Assembly: GCF_000378105.1 (NCBI RefSeq)
Contig: NZ_KB899248.1
Location: forward strand, 62,001-126,000
Source: Rubritalea marina DSM 17716
GTDB taxonomy: Bacteria; Verrucomicrobiota; Verrucomicrobiia; Verrucomicrobiales; Akkermansiaceae
Reading direction: 5' to 3'
DNA: 64,000 bases
Position numbers and translations under genes: made by a program
Notes under the pieces: model-generated
The model's database searches: none
What the model saw: the letters and a program-made list of their open reading frames with translations, nothing else
Told to the model about the DNA's origin: nothing
Part shown: piece after piece, positions 48,809 through 58,451 of the stretch
How positions within the stretch are numbered: the first letter of the stretch is position 1
Layout of the letters: every line of letters starts with the position of its first letter

Positions 48809-50548
48809 ATGCTTATGAGTACAATCCAATCAAGGCCAAGAATATCGAGGCAGCTTGTGGAGCTTGCGATGGCAGCGGGTGACACGGCGGAGGCGAAGCT
48901 CAGCGAGGTGGCTGAGGAGGCTCTTAGTCTGAACGTTTCGATGATTGATGCATTTTTGGACCAGGAGTTGGTGAATGAGGAAGTATTTTTTGGGCTTCTG
49001 GCGGACAAGTTTGCTTCTGAATTGATTGGTTCTGACGTGGTGCTGGATCCTGATGCCAAGGCTCAGGAGGCATGTTCCGCAGCTTTGGCTATTCAGTACC
49101 AAGTGGTGCCGCTGTCGCTCAAGGATGGGGTGTTGAGTTTGGCGAGTTATGATCCGTATCGTATTGATGCCCGTCAGGTGTTGAGCCGAGCCTTGCCTTA
49201 CGCGCTGGAATGGAAGCTGGCAACACGGCGCTTCACTCGCAGTAGCTTGGGGGCGATCTATGGGATCGGGGCAGATACGTTTGAGAAAATTTTGGCAGGT
49301 CGTGATTCTGATGACGATGCGGTCCTGGAGTCGGATGAAGCATCTGAACTGGATGATGAATCTGAGGACGCTAGCGTCTTGCGTTTTGTGAATCAGATCA
49401 TCAAGGAAGCGTTGAGTCATAAGGCTACGGACATTCACATTGAGCCGCAGGCTGAGGAATTGCGGATCCGCTACCGGGTGGATGGGAAGTTGCTCGATGT
49501 GCCGGTGCCGAGCAAAATCAATGCGCTTCAATCTTCGGTGGTGGCACGATTAAAAATCATGTCGCGACTGGACGTGGCTGAGCGCCGCCTCCCACAAGAT
49601 GGGCGTATTCATTTGAAGAGTGGCGGCGACAGCATTGACGTGCGTGTGGCCACGGTGCCCTCAGTGGAGGGGGAGACCGTGAGTTTACGTCTACTCAACC
49701 AGCAGCGCTTTGATCTCTATGGACTGGAGCTTGAGGAGAAGGTGCAGCAGAGTATTGAAGACGTTCTTTCGGCCTCCCACGGAGTGATTTTGGCCACTGG
49801 GCCGACGGGGTCAGGTAAGTCGACGAGTCTCTATTGTTTCCTCGATTATTTAAATTCTCCGGAGACCCGAACGGTGACCATTGAAGATCCGGTAGAGAAC
49901 AAGCTCCCTGGGATTGTCCAGATTGCGGTGAAGCCTGAGGTCGGGCTCACCTTTGCGAAGGGGTTGCGTTCGATTTTGCGTGCGGACCCTGACAATGTGA
50001 TGATCGGGGAGATTCGTGATACCGAGACAGCTGAAATCGCGATTCGCGCGTCGCTGACGGGGCATTTGGTCTTCAGCACCTTGCACACGAATACTGCTGT
50101 GGGTGGGGTAAGCCGCCTGATGGATATGGGTGTGGAGCCGTTTCTTTTGTCTGCATCAGTGCGCGCGTTTATGGCGCAGCGCTTGGTGCGTCGACTCTGT
50201 CCACATTGTGCTGAACCGGCGAGCGATTGGTCGAGCGAGCGTGCGCGTGCGCTTGGAGTTCCTGAGGGTATCGTGCGCCTGCCGCATGAGGTGAAAGTGC
50301 CTGTTGGTTGTTCGGAGTGCCGCCACACTGGATACCGTGGGCGCATCGCGATCTACGAAATTTTTAAGATCTCCGAACCAATCCAGAATTTGATTGCGAA
50401 GGAGGCGGATGAAAACGAGCTCATTGCCCAGGCTGTGCGTGAAGGTTTCGAACCCATGCGTGATTATGGATGGCGTAAAGTTCTCAAGGGGGTGACCTCA
50501 GTGGAGGAGGTCTTATCAGCCACCCACAAAGGGGAAGCAATTAGTTAA
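48809..50548 (+). CDS. gspE: Type II secretion / type IV pilus assembly ATPase (GspE/PilB family)
   Basis: 579 residues. The N-terminal MshEN-like domain is followed by the ATPase core: 'ASHKATDIHIEPQAEELRIR' near the Asp box, Walker A 'ATGPTGSGKSTSLYCFL', the Asp box and 'NVMIGEIRDTETAEIAIRAS' (Walker B), 'GHLVFSTLHTNTAVGGVSRL' (His box) and the Zn-finger Cys pairs 'CPHCAEPASDW' and 'CSECRHTGYRGR'. It powers assembly of the pseudopilus or pilus from the cytoplasm. It opens an operon that continues with F, K-, L-, M-, C-like proteins and the secretin. Confidence 0.93.
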   Translation: MLMSTIQSRPRISRQLVELAMAAGDTAEAKLSEVAEEALSLNVSMIDAFLDQELVNEEVFFGLLADKFASELIGSDVVLDPDAKAQEACSAALAIQYQVVPLSLKDGVLSLASYDPYRIDARQVLSRALPYALEWKLATRRFTRSSLGAIYGIGADTFEKILAGRDSDDDAVLESDEASELDDESEDASVLRFVNQIIKEALSHKATDIHIEPQAEELRIRYRVDGKLLDVPVPSKINALQSSVVARLKIMSRLDVAERRLPQDGRIHLKSGGDSIDVRVATVPSVEGETVSLRLLNQQRFDLYGLELEEKVQQSIEDVLSASHGVILATGPTGSGKSTSLYCFLDYLNSPETRTVTIEDPVENKLPGIVQIAVKPEVGLTFAKGLRSILRADPDNVMIGEIRDTETAEIAIRASLTGHLVFSTLHTNTAVGGVSRLMDMGVEPFLLSASVRAFMAQRLVRRLCPHCAEPASDWSSERARALGVPEGIVRLPHEVKVPVGCSECRHTGYRGRIAIYEIFKISEPIQNLIAKEADENELIAQAVREGFEPMRDYGWRKVLKGVTSVEEVLSATHKGEAIS

Positions 50549-50585
50549 GCCGCGCGTTGGATTGCAGCATTTTTTGGGATAAAGC

Positions 50586-51830
50586 ATGAGTCAGAGTTTT
50601 CAATATGTAGCGTTAGATAGCCGTGGTAAGCAAAGCAATGGTTCCTTGGTGGCGCAGAACCGTGTGCAAGCTACGCAGATGTTGAAGGCTCAGAAGCTTC
50701 GCGTGCTCAGCCTCAAGCAGGGAACGGCAGGTGCCAAGGCGTCGAAGCGAGGTAGTTTGCTAGCTTCCGCGAGACGACAGACGGGCAAGAAGGAGCTCTC
50801 ACAGAAGGATGTGGTATTGTTCACCGAGGAACTGAGCGAGTTGTTGGAGTCAGGCTTGCCGCTGGAGCCGGCCCTGGCCTCAATGGAGGGGCGCTCTGAA
50901 ACTGGGGTGTTACAGCAAGCCGCTTCCAAGTTGCGCAAGCACATCACAGAGGGGGAGCATATGTACCAAGCTTTACCCAAAGTATCATCCACGTTTGGAG
51001 CGCTCTATTGTAATCTAGTGAAGGCGGGGGAGGCTGGTGGTGGATTGCAAACGATTTTATCACACCACGCGGGTTACCTATCTGAGCAAATGGAACTACG
51101 CGCTCGCTTGAAGCAAGCGATGATCTACCCAGCGGTACTCTTGGTATTTTGTCTGATGGTTGGCTTGGTATTCATTTTCTACCTCATCCCACAGCTATTG
51201 GGACTCTTGGAGAGTCTACCCGGGTCTGAAATACCACTTGGGGTGGTGATCGCAGTCTCATTGAAATCAATCCTTACGGAGTACTGGATGTACATTATTG
51301 TGGCGATTGTTGCTTTGATTACTATCGTCAAGCTGTGGCACGACCGCGAAGAGAATAAGCTAAGCTGGGACCGCCTGCGCTTGCAGATTCCGATCTTGGG
51401 AGCGGTGAGTAGCTATGGGATTTATGTGCAGTGGTTGCAGACCTTGAGCAATCTACTGAGTAATGGCCTGCCATTGGTGCAGGCTCTGAAGCTAACCCAA
51501 GAGACGGTGACGAATCGTTTTTTGAGACAACATTTAGTGACGATCCACGAGGGTGTGAGTGATGGCTATCGATTCACCAGCTGTTTGAGTAAGGCGGGGG
51601 TCTTTCCGCCAAACTTGGTTGACCTGATAGCGGTGGGTGAAAAGACAGGAAACCTTTCGAAAGCGGTGGAGCGTGCAGCAATCTATTACGATAAGCGTTT
51701 GAGCGCGATTATCCAAAGTGCCATGAGCTTGATCACTCCGGTCATCTTGATTGTGATGGCTGGACTGGTGGGGATGTTATCTTACACCTTCATTCAAGCG
51801 ATATACGAAACGATGTCCAATATGCGTTAA
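50586..51830 (+). CDS. gspF: Inner-membrane platform protein (GspF/PilC family)
   Basis: 414 residues with two repeated T2SF domains (about 65-200 and 270-400) and three membrane spans. Diagnostic: 'FTEELSELLESGLPLEPALA', 'YPAVLLVFCLMVGLVFIFYL' and 'GNLSKAVERAAIYYDKRLSA' with 'LITPVILIVMAGLVGMLSYT'. It forms the platform that couples the ATPase to pilin polymerisation. Starts 37 bp after gspE. Confidence 0.93.
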   Translation: MSQSFQYVALDSRGKQSNGSLVAQNRVQATQMLKAQKLRVLSLKQGTAGAKASKRGSLLASARRQTGKKELSQKDVVLFTEELSELLESGLPLEPALASMEGRSETGVLQQAASKLRKHITEGEHMYQALPKVSSTFGALYCNLVKAGEAGGGLQTILSHHAGYLSEQMELRARLKQAMIYPAVLLVFCLMVGLVFIFYLIPQLLGLLESLPGSEIPLGVVIAVSLKSILTEYWMYIIVAIVALITIVKLWHDREENKLSWDRLRLQIPILGAVSSYGIYVQWLQTLSNLLSNGLPLVQALKLTQETVTNRFLRQHLVTIHEGVSDGYRFTSCLSKAGVFPPNLVDLIAVGEKTGNLSKAVERAAIYYDKRLSAIIQSAMSLITPVILIVMAGLVGMLSYTFIQAIYETMSNMR

Positions 51831-51867
51831 AGCGACCATAGGCTGTAGTCGCTTGCACCACGAAGTC

Positions 51868-52818
51868 ATGAGAATCCCAAGGAAGAAGATCACCTCAGGT
51901 CGCCGAGCTATTGCTCTGGTGGCTGTGTTGTGGGTGATGGGCGTGATCTCTTCATTGTTGGTGGTCACGCTTGGCTTGTTAAAGATGGATTTCGACCGTG
52001 GGATGGAGCAATCAATGGCAGTCTATGCCTGGCAGCAAGCGCATAGCGGCTTCAGCTATGCGGTTCATCCCGGAGTGGATCGTGATGATACGGTTCTGCA
52101 GTACCAGGACAGCGAGTACGATGAGGGCTATTCAGTGAAAATCATGCCGTCAGGTGTGCAGTTAAATCTGAACCACGTGCTCCAGAGCAATGATAGTAGG
52201 CTCTTGGTAAACTTGTTTGAACTTTGGGGGATGGATCCCTCGCTTGCTGAGGATTTGGTCGATGCGATGGTGGACTGGGTGGATGGAGACGACTTGGTGA
52301 GCCTGAATGGTGCAGAGGCTGACTTTTACCGTGATCAAGGGTTCTTTGATCGCCCACACAATCGCCCATTCCGCCATGTGTCTGAATGCCATCTGGTGCG
52401 GGGCTTTCATATGCTTGAGCAATTGAAGCCGAACTGGCGGGAGTATTTTACGCTGTGGTCAGATGGGCCACTCGACGCGCATGAAGCATTGCCAGAGTTG
52501 CTCGCCGCGGCTGCTGAGGTCGAGCTTTCTCAGTGCGAGAGTTACAGGAGCTTGGTGCGTGGGGAGGACGGATTATTTGGTACGGAAGATGATGTGAAGT
52601 TCCAGTCAGTGGACGCGGTACTTGATTACCTGCTTTCACCAGCAGGCGGTCGAGACATTATTAAGAGAAGGTTTATTATACGTAGTTCTAACTTAAGAAT
52701 TGAGAGTTTAGGCTATTCAGGTACATATAAATGTCTGATTGAGGCAATCAGTGCGAAGGCAGGAGGGAATGCGCCGCTCTTGTATTATCGAGAAACGTAT
52801 CAAAGCAGTGAGAAATAA
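51868..52818 (+). CDS. GspK-like minor pseudopilin
   Basis: 316 residues from the ATG at 51868. A short basic leader precedes a hydrophobic helix ('AIALVAVLWVMGVISSLLVV'), as in type IV pilin-like proteins, and the globular part contains 'DAMVDWVDGDDLVSLNGAEA', the signature of the GspK saddle domain. GspK caps the pseudopilus tip in type II secretion. A G-x4-E type prepilin cleavage site is not clear (R-R-A follows the basic leader), so processing is uncertain. Confidence 0.78.
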   Translation: MRIPRKKITSGRRAIALVAVLWVMGVISSLLVVTLGLLKMDFDRGMEQSMAVYAWQQAHSGFSYAVHPGVDRDDTVLQYQDSEYDEGYSVKIMPSGVQLNLNHVLQSNDSRLLVNLFELWGMDPSLAEDLVDAMVDWVDGDDLVSLNGAEADFYRDQGFFDRPHNRPFRHVSECHLVRGFHMLEQLKPNWREYFTLWSDGPLDAHEALPELLAAAAEVELSQCESYRSLVRGEDGLFGTEDDVKFQSVDAVLDYLLSPAGGRDIIKRRFIIRSSNLRIESLGYSGTYKCLIEAISAKAGGNAPLLYYRETYQSSEK

Positions 52819-54019
52819 GAAGCAAAGCACACTGACTTTACCAGCAGTAGAGGGAGGTTGGCAGCGTTGGGAATGCATTCCCGATGGCGCTGCAGTATTG
52901 CTTGATGAGAAGCATGAGGATCTGCCTGAGTCGACTTGTGTTGGCTTGCCGAGCCATTGCGTGGTCACGATCCCATTGCGCCTTCCAGTTGCATCTGCCG
53001 AGGTGTATCGCGATGCGGCCTTGCTGGAGCTTGAGACTTTAGGCTTATTGGATGGCGATGGAACTACTAGCCAATTTGATATCCTCGTGGTGGAAGAGGC
53101 CGCCGAGCATGCTTATGTGGCAGTTCATTGCTTGATGGCGGGTGAGCTCGATATTCCTGAGGCTGCGGCTCACGCGCGTTTTGATGTGGCATGTCGCCAT
53201 TGGGAAGTCGACAAGGATCAGGATGTGATTGGAGTGTGTCGTGAGCACGGCCAGTGGGTGTTGCTCTTTTTCATGCGCGGTGAGCTGATTTTAAGTGAAC
53301 TCTGCGGAGCCTCACATGAGGGGCTCGGGGTGAATCTGGATCTCATGATCGATCAATTGAGCATGCGTGGCTTTGATTTTCATCCCTCCATTGTGCAGGT
53401 GCTTGGGGTGGGCTGTCCAAGCGAGGCGGTCGATAGCATTGGGAAAAACTTTGCGATGGAGGTGCTTATGGATCAAGCCATGAGCCCTAAGGTGCCTGAG
53501 GAAATGCTGCATATTGAGCCACTCGAGGCCACTGCAATCAAAGCGAAAGAACACCGCCAGAAGCGCCTAAAGTCGATTGGCGTGTCAGTGGCAGCGGTGT
53601 ATTTGATGGGGGGCTTGTTGATTGGTGTGCTGATGTTGATGCAGCATGTTGATTTGAAAAATAAGCAGGCAGAGCTCGAGAGATACCTGCCGGGGTGGCA
53701 GGAAAATGAGGCGCACTTCGAACTCTGGAGCGAACTCGATGACCTCGTGACTCCCGAGTGGCCACTGGCCCTGTATGCGGCGACGGTTTCGAGTCTCGAC
53801 GGCTTGAAAGGAATTGAATTTGATGAGGTGATGGCTCGGCCGAGATTTATTGAGATTCGTGGCTCAGCAGCGCGCGCATCGGACCTCAATGTGTTTAAGC
53901 AAAAGCTCAGGGTCGAACCGATGTTCGAGGAGTATGATTGGTTGCTCGGACAACCGAAGAAATCATCCAAGACCCAACGATGGGAATTCAAATTCCGAGC
54001 CCAGGCAAAACAACTATAG
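52769..54019 (+). CDS. GspL-like (PilM/PilN-type) assembly protein
   Basis: 416 residues from the ATG at 52769, chosen because an AGGAGG ribosome-binding site sits directly before it; this overlaps gspK by 50 bp. The cytoplasmic part (1-275) is beta/alpha and resembles the actin-like fold of GspL, followed by one span (about 278-300, 'GVSVAAVYLMGGLLIGVLML') and a periplasmic ferredoxin-like domain. GspL links the ATPase to the membrane. Identification rests mainly on domain order and operon position. Confidence 0.68.
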   Translation: MRRSCIIEKRIKAVRNKKQSTLTLPAVEGGWQRWECIPDGAAVLLDEKHEDLPESTCVGLPSHCVVTIPLRLPVASAEVYRDAALLELETLGLLDGDGTTSQFDILVVEEAAEHAYVAVHCLMAGELDIPEAAAHARFDVACRHWEVDKDQDVIGVCREHGQWVLLFFMRGELILSELCGASHEGLGVNLDLMIDQLSMRGFDFHPSIVQVLGVGCPSEAVDSIGKNFAMEVLMDQAMSPKVPEEMLHIEPLEATAIKAKEHRQKRLKSIGVSVAAVYLMGGLLIGVLMLMQHVDLKNKQAELERYLPGWQENEAHFELWSELDDLVTPEWPLALYAATVSSLDGLKGIEFDEVMARPRFIEIRGSAARASDLNVFKQKLRVEPMFEEYDWLLGQPKKSSKTQRWEFKFRAQAKQL

Positions 54020-54027
54020 TTAGAGAG

Positions 54028-54564
54028 ATGGCAGCAACCCAACGTGAAAAGAGATTAATGGTGGCAGTCGGTGTGCTGGTTGCTATTCTGGCGCACGTCT
54101 GGGTGGCTCAGGCAATCATGCAATCATACGCCAAAAAGAAGTCCACGATTTCAAGCTTGGAGAGCCGTATCGGCCAATACAAGAATAGCGATAATGTGAA
54201 GAAGGTGATTGCTGATGAAATGCAATGGGTTGCCGACCATGAGCCTGAGCCGATTGATTTTGAGCAACAACAATCGCAGTTGCTCGAATTTTTGTCGAAC
54301 TCAGCGGCTGACCAGTCGATTGTGCCGACGAAGCCTGAGCTCAGCCCACAGAAAGATTTGGGTGGGAAGTTTCAGCGTTGTAAGATTCAACTTGAGGCTG
54401 AGGCTGGTGAGTCCCAGCTCTATCGTTGGTTGGTGAAGGTGCACAAACCGAGTGAGTTTCGTGCTGTGACGAGTATCAAGCTGAAAGCTGATCCTAAAGA
54501 TAGAGCGAGCGGCTTGCTGACATGTACGTTGGGTACGGAGCAATGGTTGATAGATATTGAATGA
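54028..54564 (+). CDS. GspM-like assembly protein
   Basis: 178 residues from the ATG at 54028, 9 bp after the previous stop. A single membrane span at 10-30 ('LMVAVGVLVAILAHVWVAQA') is followed by a coiled coil ('YAKKKSTISSLESRIGQYKN') and a small periplasmic alpha/beta domain ending 'LLTCTLGTEQWLID'. Size and topology are those of GspM/PilO proteins that pair with GspL. Sequence similarity alone would not show this. Confidence 0.65.
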   Translation: MAATQREKRLMVAVGVLVAILAHVWVAQAIMQSYAKKKSTISSLESRIGQYKNSDNVKKVIADEMQWVADHEPEPIDFEQQQSQLLEFLSNSAADQSIVPTKPELSPQKDLGGKFQRCKIQLEAEAGESQLYRWLVKVHKPSEFRAVTSIKLKADPKDRASGLLTCTLGTEQWLIDIE

Positions 54565-55130
54565 TGTTACGACTTCTCACATTGACGATGACTTCTGCGG
54601 TGGTTTCAGCCATGGCCCAAGTTCCCGTGGACCCGCAGATCAATGACTTTGACGGCTTGCTGGAAAACTCGCCATTCAAGGTGCAAAAGGTCGATATTGC
54701 ACCCATCGTGTCGCCACCAATTAATAAGAATTTCACCTTGAGAGGGGTGTCGCGCTTTGATGATGGCTGGAGAGTGACTCTCGTTGATATGAAGCAGCCA
54801 AAGCAGCGCATCCGAGTCTACGAGAAGAAGCAAACAAATAACGATGGTATTCGTTTGCTTCGAGTGAACCAGAACACGAGTGATCTCTTTCAAACCACTG
54901 TGGACCTTATGGTCAATGGCCGCAAGGTGACGGTGGGCTACAACGAGGCAGACCTCAAAAAGAAACGCAGCAGCTCGATTGTCTCGGCTGTACCAAAAAT
55001 TCCAACACGTCCGAAGCCCGGGCTCGAGCAGCCGGCTACCAACCAAGCAGAAAACGAAGCCAATACATCACCTCAGAATACCAAGAACGTACGCCGCCCA
55101 CGCGTCCGTAGGACACTTCCGAGCCAGTAA
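54561..55130 (+). CDS. Periplasmic protein between GspM-like and secretin genes (GspC/PilP-like candidate)
   Basis: 189 residues overlapping the previous gene by 4 bp. It has a signal sequence ('LLTLTMTSAVVSAMA'), a short beta domain with 'ENSPFKVQKVDIAPIVSPP' and 'FTLRGVSRFDDGWRVTLVDM' that resembles the homology region of GspC/PilP, and a Pro/Arg-rich disordered C-terminus. Such proteins bridge the inner-membrane ring and the secretin. The assignment is by position and fold impression. Confidence 0.6.
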   Translation: MMLRLLTLTMTSAVVSAMAQVPVDPQINDFDGLLENSPFKVQKVDIAPIVSPPINKNFTLRGVSRFDDGWRVTLVDMKQPKQRIRVYEKKQTNNDGIRLLRVNQNTSDLFQTTVDLMVNGRKVTVGYNEADLKKKRSSSIVSAVPKIPTRPKPGLEQPATNQAENEANTSPQNTKNVRRPRVRRTLPSQ

Positions 55131-55159
55131 GTCATTTTCCGCTGCACCCAGATCCAACC

Positions 55160-57529
55160 ATGAACACATTCACCAATATTCAACCGATGATCGCCTTTGG
55201 CCTAGCGATAGGCATGCTTGGGGCGGTCTCTGCCCAGCGAGAGCCACTCGCGCCGGGAGTCAAAGCTCCCGATCCAGTATTGGTTGATCCTAATACGATG
55301 ATCAAGAATGACATCCAGGAGCCGCTGATGGATGGAGAAAGTATCGCGATGTTCTACCGTAAGGTGACTGGTAAGCGCGTGATCGTGACCAAGGCCGCGC
55401 AGGCTTTGGAGATCAGTTTTGTGCAACAAGCGCCTCTGACTTATGCTGAGGCAGCCGATCTCTTGGTGAAGACATGTTTCTTGGAAGGTTTGGTATTTGT
55501 GCCGAGTGGACCCAATGAGGTGAAATTGCTGGTGGCTCCTAGCGTGCGCAAGGCAGGTGGCTACCCGTTGGTGTCGGATCCGACGTTGCTTCCTGATACA
55601 GAGGAGCTTGTCAGTTATGTGATGGGTTTGGAGAATATTCAGCCCGAGGAGGCCATGAGCATTTTTACTGGCGTCATTTCTCAGTTGGATGCTCACGGTT
55701 CGATTGTACCAGTGCCTAATGCCAACGCCTTGATCATCACTGAAAACTCGCAGCTCGTTCGAACATTGATAGCCATCAAGCAGCGCATCGATATCCCGCA
55801 GGAGCTTTCGACCCAGAAGTGGATTCCTTTGCAGCATGCTGACGCAGATGAGACTGCAGAACACGTGCGTACGATCATGGACTACAGTAGCCAGCAGAAC
55901 CGTCAAGTATCGTCGGGAACTACTGCGAGGACAGCTCCTAGAAGCAACGTGAACAACAATCGCGGCACGAATAACAACAACAATAACCGTAATCGCAACA
56001 CCAGCAATAACCGCTCTAGTAATTCAGGTAATAGTGAGAGTGGGGTGCAAGTGATTGCCGACATTCGTACCAATCGCATCTTTTTGATTGGCCGTCCGAT
56101 AGATGTAGAGGTGGCGGAGAGCTTAGTGCTTGGCTTTGATTCTCCCTTGGATGAGCGAAACTTTTACAAGCAGAAGCTGAAGTTCCTCTCGGTTTCGGAG
56201 TTTCTAAACATTGCTGAGAGCGCGATCACTCAGGTGTCAGTGCAGACTAGCAATGGAGCAAACTCACCACGCACCAATAGCAATGCACGCATCACTACTG
56301 GGCAGAACCGTGGGCAAGTAAGTGCCAATGGCTCATTCTCCCAGAACAATGCAGGAGGCAACCTTGAGTCGACAAATCGCGTCGATGGCCCGGAGTCCAT
56401 CATCATCGGCAAGACTTTGTTGGTAGCAGATAATAGCAACAACACCCTCATTGTGAAGGGTCCTCCACAGTCGATTAAGGTACTCAAAGACTTGATCAAT
56501 GAGATGGATGTGGTGACTGAACAGGTGCAAATTACCGCCATTTTTGGTCGTTACAATATTGGTGATACACTGGATTTTGGTGTCGACTTCGCGCGGACCT
56601 ACCAGCAAATTTCTGGTGATTTTGGAGCGGCTGGTCAGAACCGGACTGGTTATCCCGTGCTCACAGATCCATTAAGTTTGGATACGATAGCGTCGTTTCC
56701 TGACACTTCGGGTCTCTCGATTTACGGTCAGATTGGGCGTCACTTTTCAGCGACCTTGCGTGCTATGGAAAACACTGGAAAGTTTCATTTGATGGCACGA
56801 CCAACAGTCTTCACCACGAACAACCGTCGCGCGGTTTTGTCCTCAGGTCAGCAAGTGGCAGTACCGACCAACACATTCACCCAGGGTGGATCGGGAGTGA
56901 ATGGGTCACAGTCTACCAACATTGCTTTCCGTGATATCTTGCTAGAGCTTGAAGTGATTCCATTGGTTAATTCACACAACGAGGTCACGCTTCAAATTTC
57001 CTTCGTCAACAACAACATCATTGGAAATACAAATATCGATGGCAATGACATCCCTACGATTGGACAAGAGAGTATTGTCACAACAGTGACGGTGCCAAAT
57101 GGCGAGACGATCGTGCTAGGAGGCTTGATCACGGAGCGTAATGAATCCTCTGAGACTGGGGTGCCCTTCTTGATGCATGTGCCAGGTCTGAAGCGTTTGT
57201 TCTCCTCAGTACAGAAAGACGTGATCCGTGAGGAATTGGTTATTTTCATCCAGCCTCGTATTGTGAATGGTCGCGTGGATTTGATGGGGTTGCAGCAAGA
57301 GAATGCTGAGGCTTCACAGCTTGTGACTGATATGCAAAGTGGCGCTTCTGTGTTGCCGATGCGTTACGCAGACCCTCAGGTGCAACAACAGGCAGAGGAC
57401 GAGCAGCGTCAGTCGATGCGACGTACATACCAGCCCGCGAACTCAACAAGCGGGCAGAGCAACACAAGTTCCGGGCTTACTACGCCAAGCAGTAACAAGC
57501 GCAAGTCAGTGGGGAGCCGGAGACGTTAA
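55160..57529 (+). CDS. gspD: Secretin (GspD/PilQ-like outer-membrane channel)
   Basis: 789 residues. A signal peptide (1-26) precedes N0 and N-domains ('VTGKRVIVTKAAQALEISFV', 'LQHADADETAEHVRTIMDYS'), a long Asn/Gly/Arg/Ser linker (about 255-290) and a second such low-complexity stretch (about 360-410), then the secretin barrel with 'GQQVAVPTNTFTQGG', 'TTVTVPNGETIVLGGLITER' and 'VPFLMHVPGLKRLFSS' and 'LVIFIQPRIVNG'. It makes the gated pore in the outer membrane. Its C-terminus is Ser/Arg-rich, with no clear pilotin-binding S-domain. It is the last gene of the operon and is followed by a strong terminator. Confidence 0.94.
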   Translation: MNTFTNIQPMIAFGLAIGMLGAVSAQREPLAPGVKAPDPVLVDPNTMIKNDIQEPLMDGESIAMFYRKVTGKRVIVTKAAQALEISFVQQAPLTYAEAADLLVKTCFLEGLVFVPSGPNEVKLLVAPSVRKAGGYPLVSDPTLLPDTEELVSYVMGLENIQPEEAMSIFTGVISQLDAHGSIVPVPNANALIITENSQLVRTLIAIKQRIDIPQELSTQKWIPLQHADADETAEHVRTIMDYSSQQNRQVSSGTTARTAPRSNVNNNRGTNNNNNNRNRNTSNNRSSNSGNSESGVQVIADIRTNRIFLIGRPIDVEVAESLVLGFDSPLDERNFYKQKLKFLSVSEFLNIAESAITQVSVQTSNGANSPRTNSNARITTGQNRGQVSANGSFSQNNAGGNLESTNRVDGPESIIIGKTLLVADNSNNTLIVKGPPQSIKVLKDLINEMDVVTEQVQITAIFGRYNIGDTLDFGVDFARTYQQISGDFGAAGQNRTGYPVLTDPLSLDTIASFPDTSGLSIYGQIGRHFSATLRAMENTGKFHLMARPTVFTTNNRRAVLSSGQQVAVPTNTFTQGGSGVNGSQSTNIAFRDILLELEVIPLVNSHNEVTLQISFVNNNIIGNTNIDGNDIPTIGQESIVTTVTVPNGETIVLGGLITERNESSETGVPFLMHVPGLKRLFSSVQKDVIREELVIFIQPRIVNGRVDLMGLQQENAEASQLVTDMQSGASVLPMRYADPQVQQQAEDEQRQSMRRTYQPANSTSGQSNTSSGLTTPSSNKRKSVGSRRR

Positions 57530-57540
57530 ATAGATTCATA

Positions 57541-57576
57541 AAAAAAGCTCAGATCGGGTGGATCTGAGCTTTTTTA
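57541..57576 (+). terminator. Terminator of the secretion operon
   Basis: AAAAAAGCTCAGATC-GGGTG-GATCTGAGCTTTTTTAA: a 9 to 12-bp perfect stem, symmetrical, so it also works for the tmRNA gene on the other strand. Confidence 0.92.
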
Positions 57577-57579
57577 AGG

Positions 57580-57936
57580 TGGTGGAGGCGAGGGGAGTTG
57601 AACCCCTGTCCTAAATGCCTTTCAGGCAAGCGTCTACATGTTTAGCAGGTAGAATGTGTTTAGGAATGAGCTAGTCTACCAGCAGCTTACTCAAACCGAT
57701 TTCCCTGTAATATTTAACCATTGAGCCCGGAAACCCGACTCTCAAGCGATTCCTCAATTGTGTCGCGGCGGCCCGTAGAGGACGTCTGGGCGGCGGCGTT
57801 GCTGTCAATTAAGCAGCAAGTGCGAGCTCGTTAGAGTCTGCAATTATTTGTTTTGAACGGCTTTTTAAGAGGCCAGCCGATCAACCTCTACATGCAGCAA
57901 GTCCTTCCAACATCCAGTCGAAACCAAAACGCCCCC
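57580..57936 (-). ncRNA. ssrA: tmRNA (ssrA)
   Basis: 357 nt on the minus strand. The tRNA-like part has acceptor GGGGGCG (5', ending at 57936) pairing with CGCCUCC and an encoded ACCA (3', 57580), with the T-arm GGGGUUCAACUCCCC. The tag frame reads ...IIADSNELALAA and stops at TAA; the LALAA end is the normal degradation signal. The resume codon is probably the GCA of ADSNELALAA or one a few codons before it. tmRNA rescues stalled ribosomes with SmpB. Confidence 0.95.
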
Positions 57937-58055
57937 GAAAGTTCTCAGCCAGTGGCTTCGAGCAATCGGCATATTGCACTTTGTGTGTTGCCGTGGCGGG
58001 GAAGGTACGGCTGCCTTGAGTGGATTGCAACAGAAAAGTATCGCTGAATCGGGGC

Positions 58056-58451
58056 CTAGGCGTTCTGTGATTTAGGCAAGAATGGAGCCACAAAGCTCTC
58101 GTGGAAATCGAAGCCTTCGTTGAAGTCACTTCGTTCGTCGCTGTCTTGCTTACCAAAGACACCTTCTTCGATGAGCCCGAAGACCATGGTGCCGATATCG
58201 GCGCTTGATTGAATACCCCACTCGGCGAGCAAGGTAGATGCCATGGGGCCAAATTCTTCGAGAGCAAAGTCACGGAAGCCAACGAGGAGCTCCTGAGCTG
58301 TGACGTGCTGGACGGCGTATGGGTCGTCTTTCTGGCGTTCAGTCACGGTGCGATCCAGGGCTTCTTTGAGAAAGAAGTAGGCATCCTTTGAGAAGCTGGG
58401 CTCTCGCTTGAGGATGTTTGCGATGGCTTGTTCAAAGTGAACTGATTGCAT
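58056..58451 (-). CDS. Minf_1886 family protein (Verrucomicrobia/Planctomycetes-specific, unknown)
   Basis: 131 residues from the ATG at 58451. The pattern 'DAYFFLKEALDRTVTERQKD', 'HVTAQELLVGFRDFALEEFG', 'LLAEWGIQSSADIGTMVFGL' and 'RSDFNEGFDF' is that of the Minf_1886 family, found in Verrucomicrobia and Planctomycetes. Its function is not established. It is transcribed toward tmRNA, and its upstream region is the candidate origin described next. Confidence 0.9.
   Translation of the reverse strand: MQSVHFEQAIANILKREPSFSKDAYFFLKEALDRTVTERQKDDPYAVQHVTAQELLVGFRDFALEEFGPMASTLLAEWGIQSSADIGTMVFGLIEEGVFGKQDSDERSDFNEGFDFHESFVAPFLPKSQNA

Noticed and set aside
52739-52818. The 50 to 80-bp overlap of the K-like and L-like genes as a frameshift in one gene
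   Set aside because: Both proteins have their own complete domain plan and a strong AGGAGG site precedes the second ATG, so this is a normal overlap.
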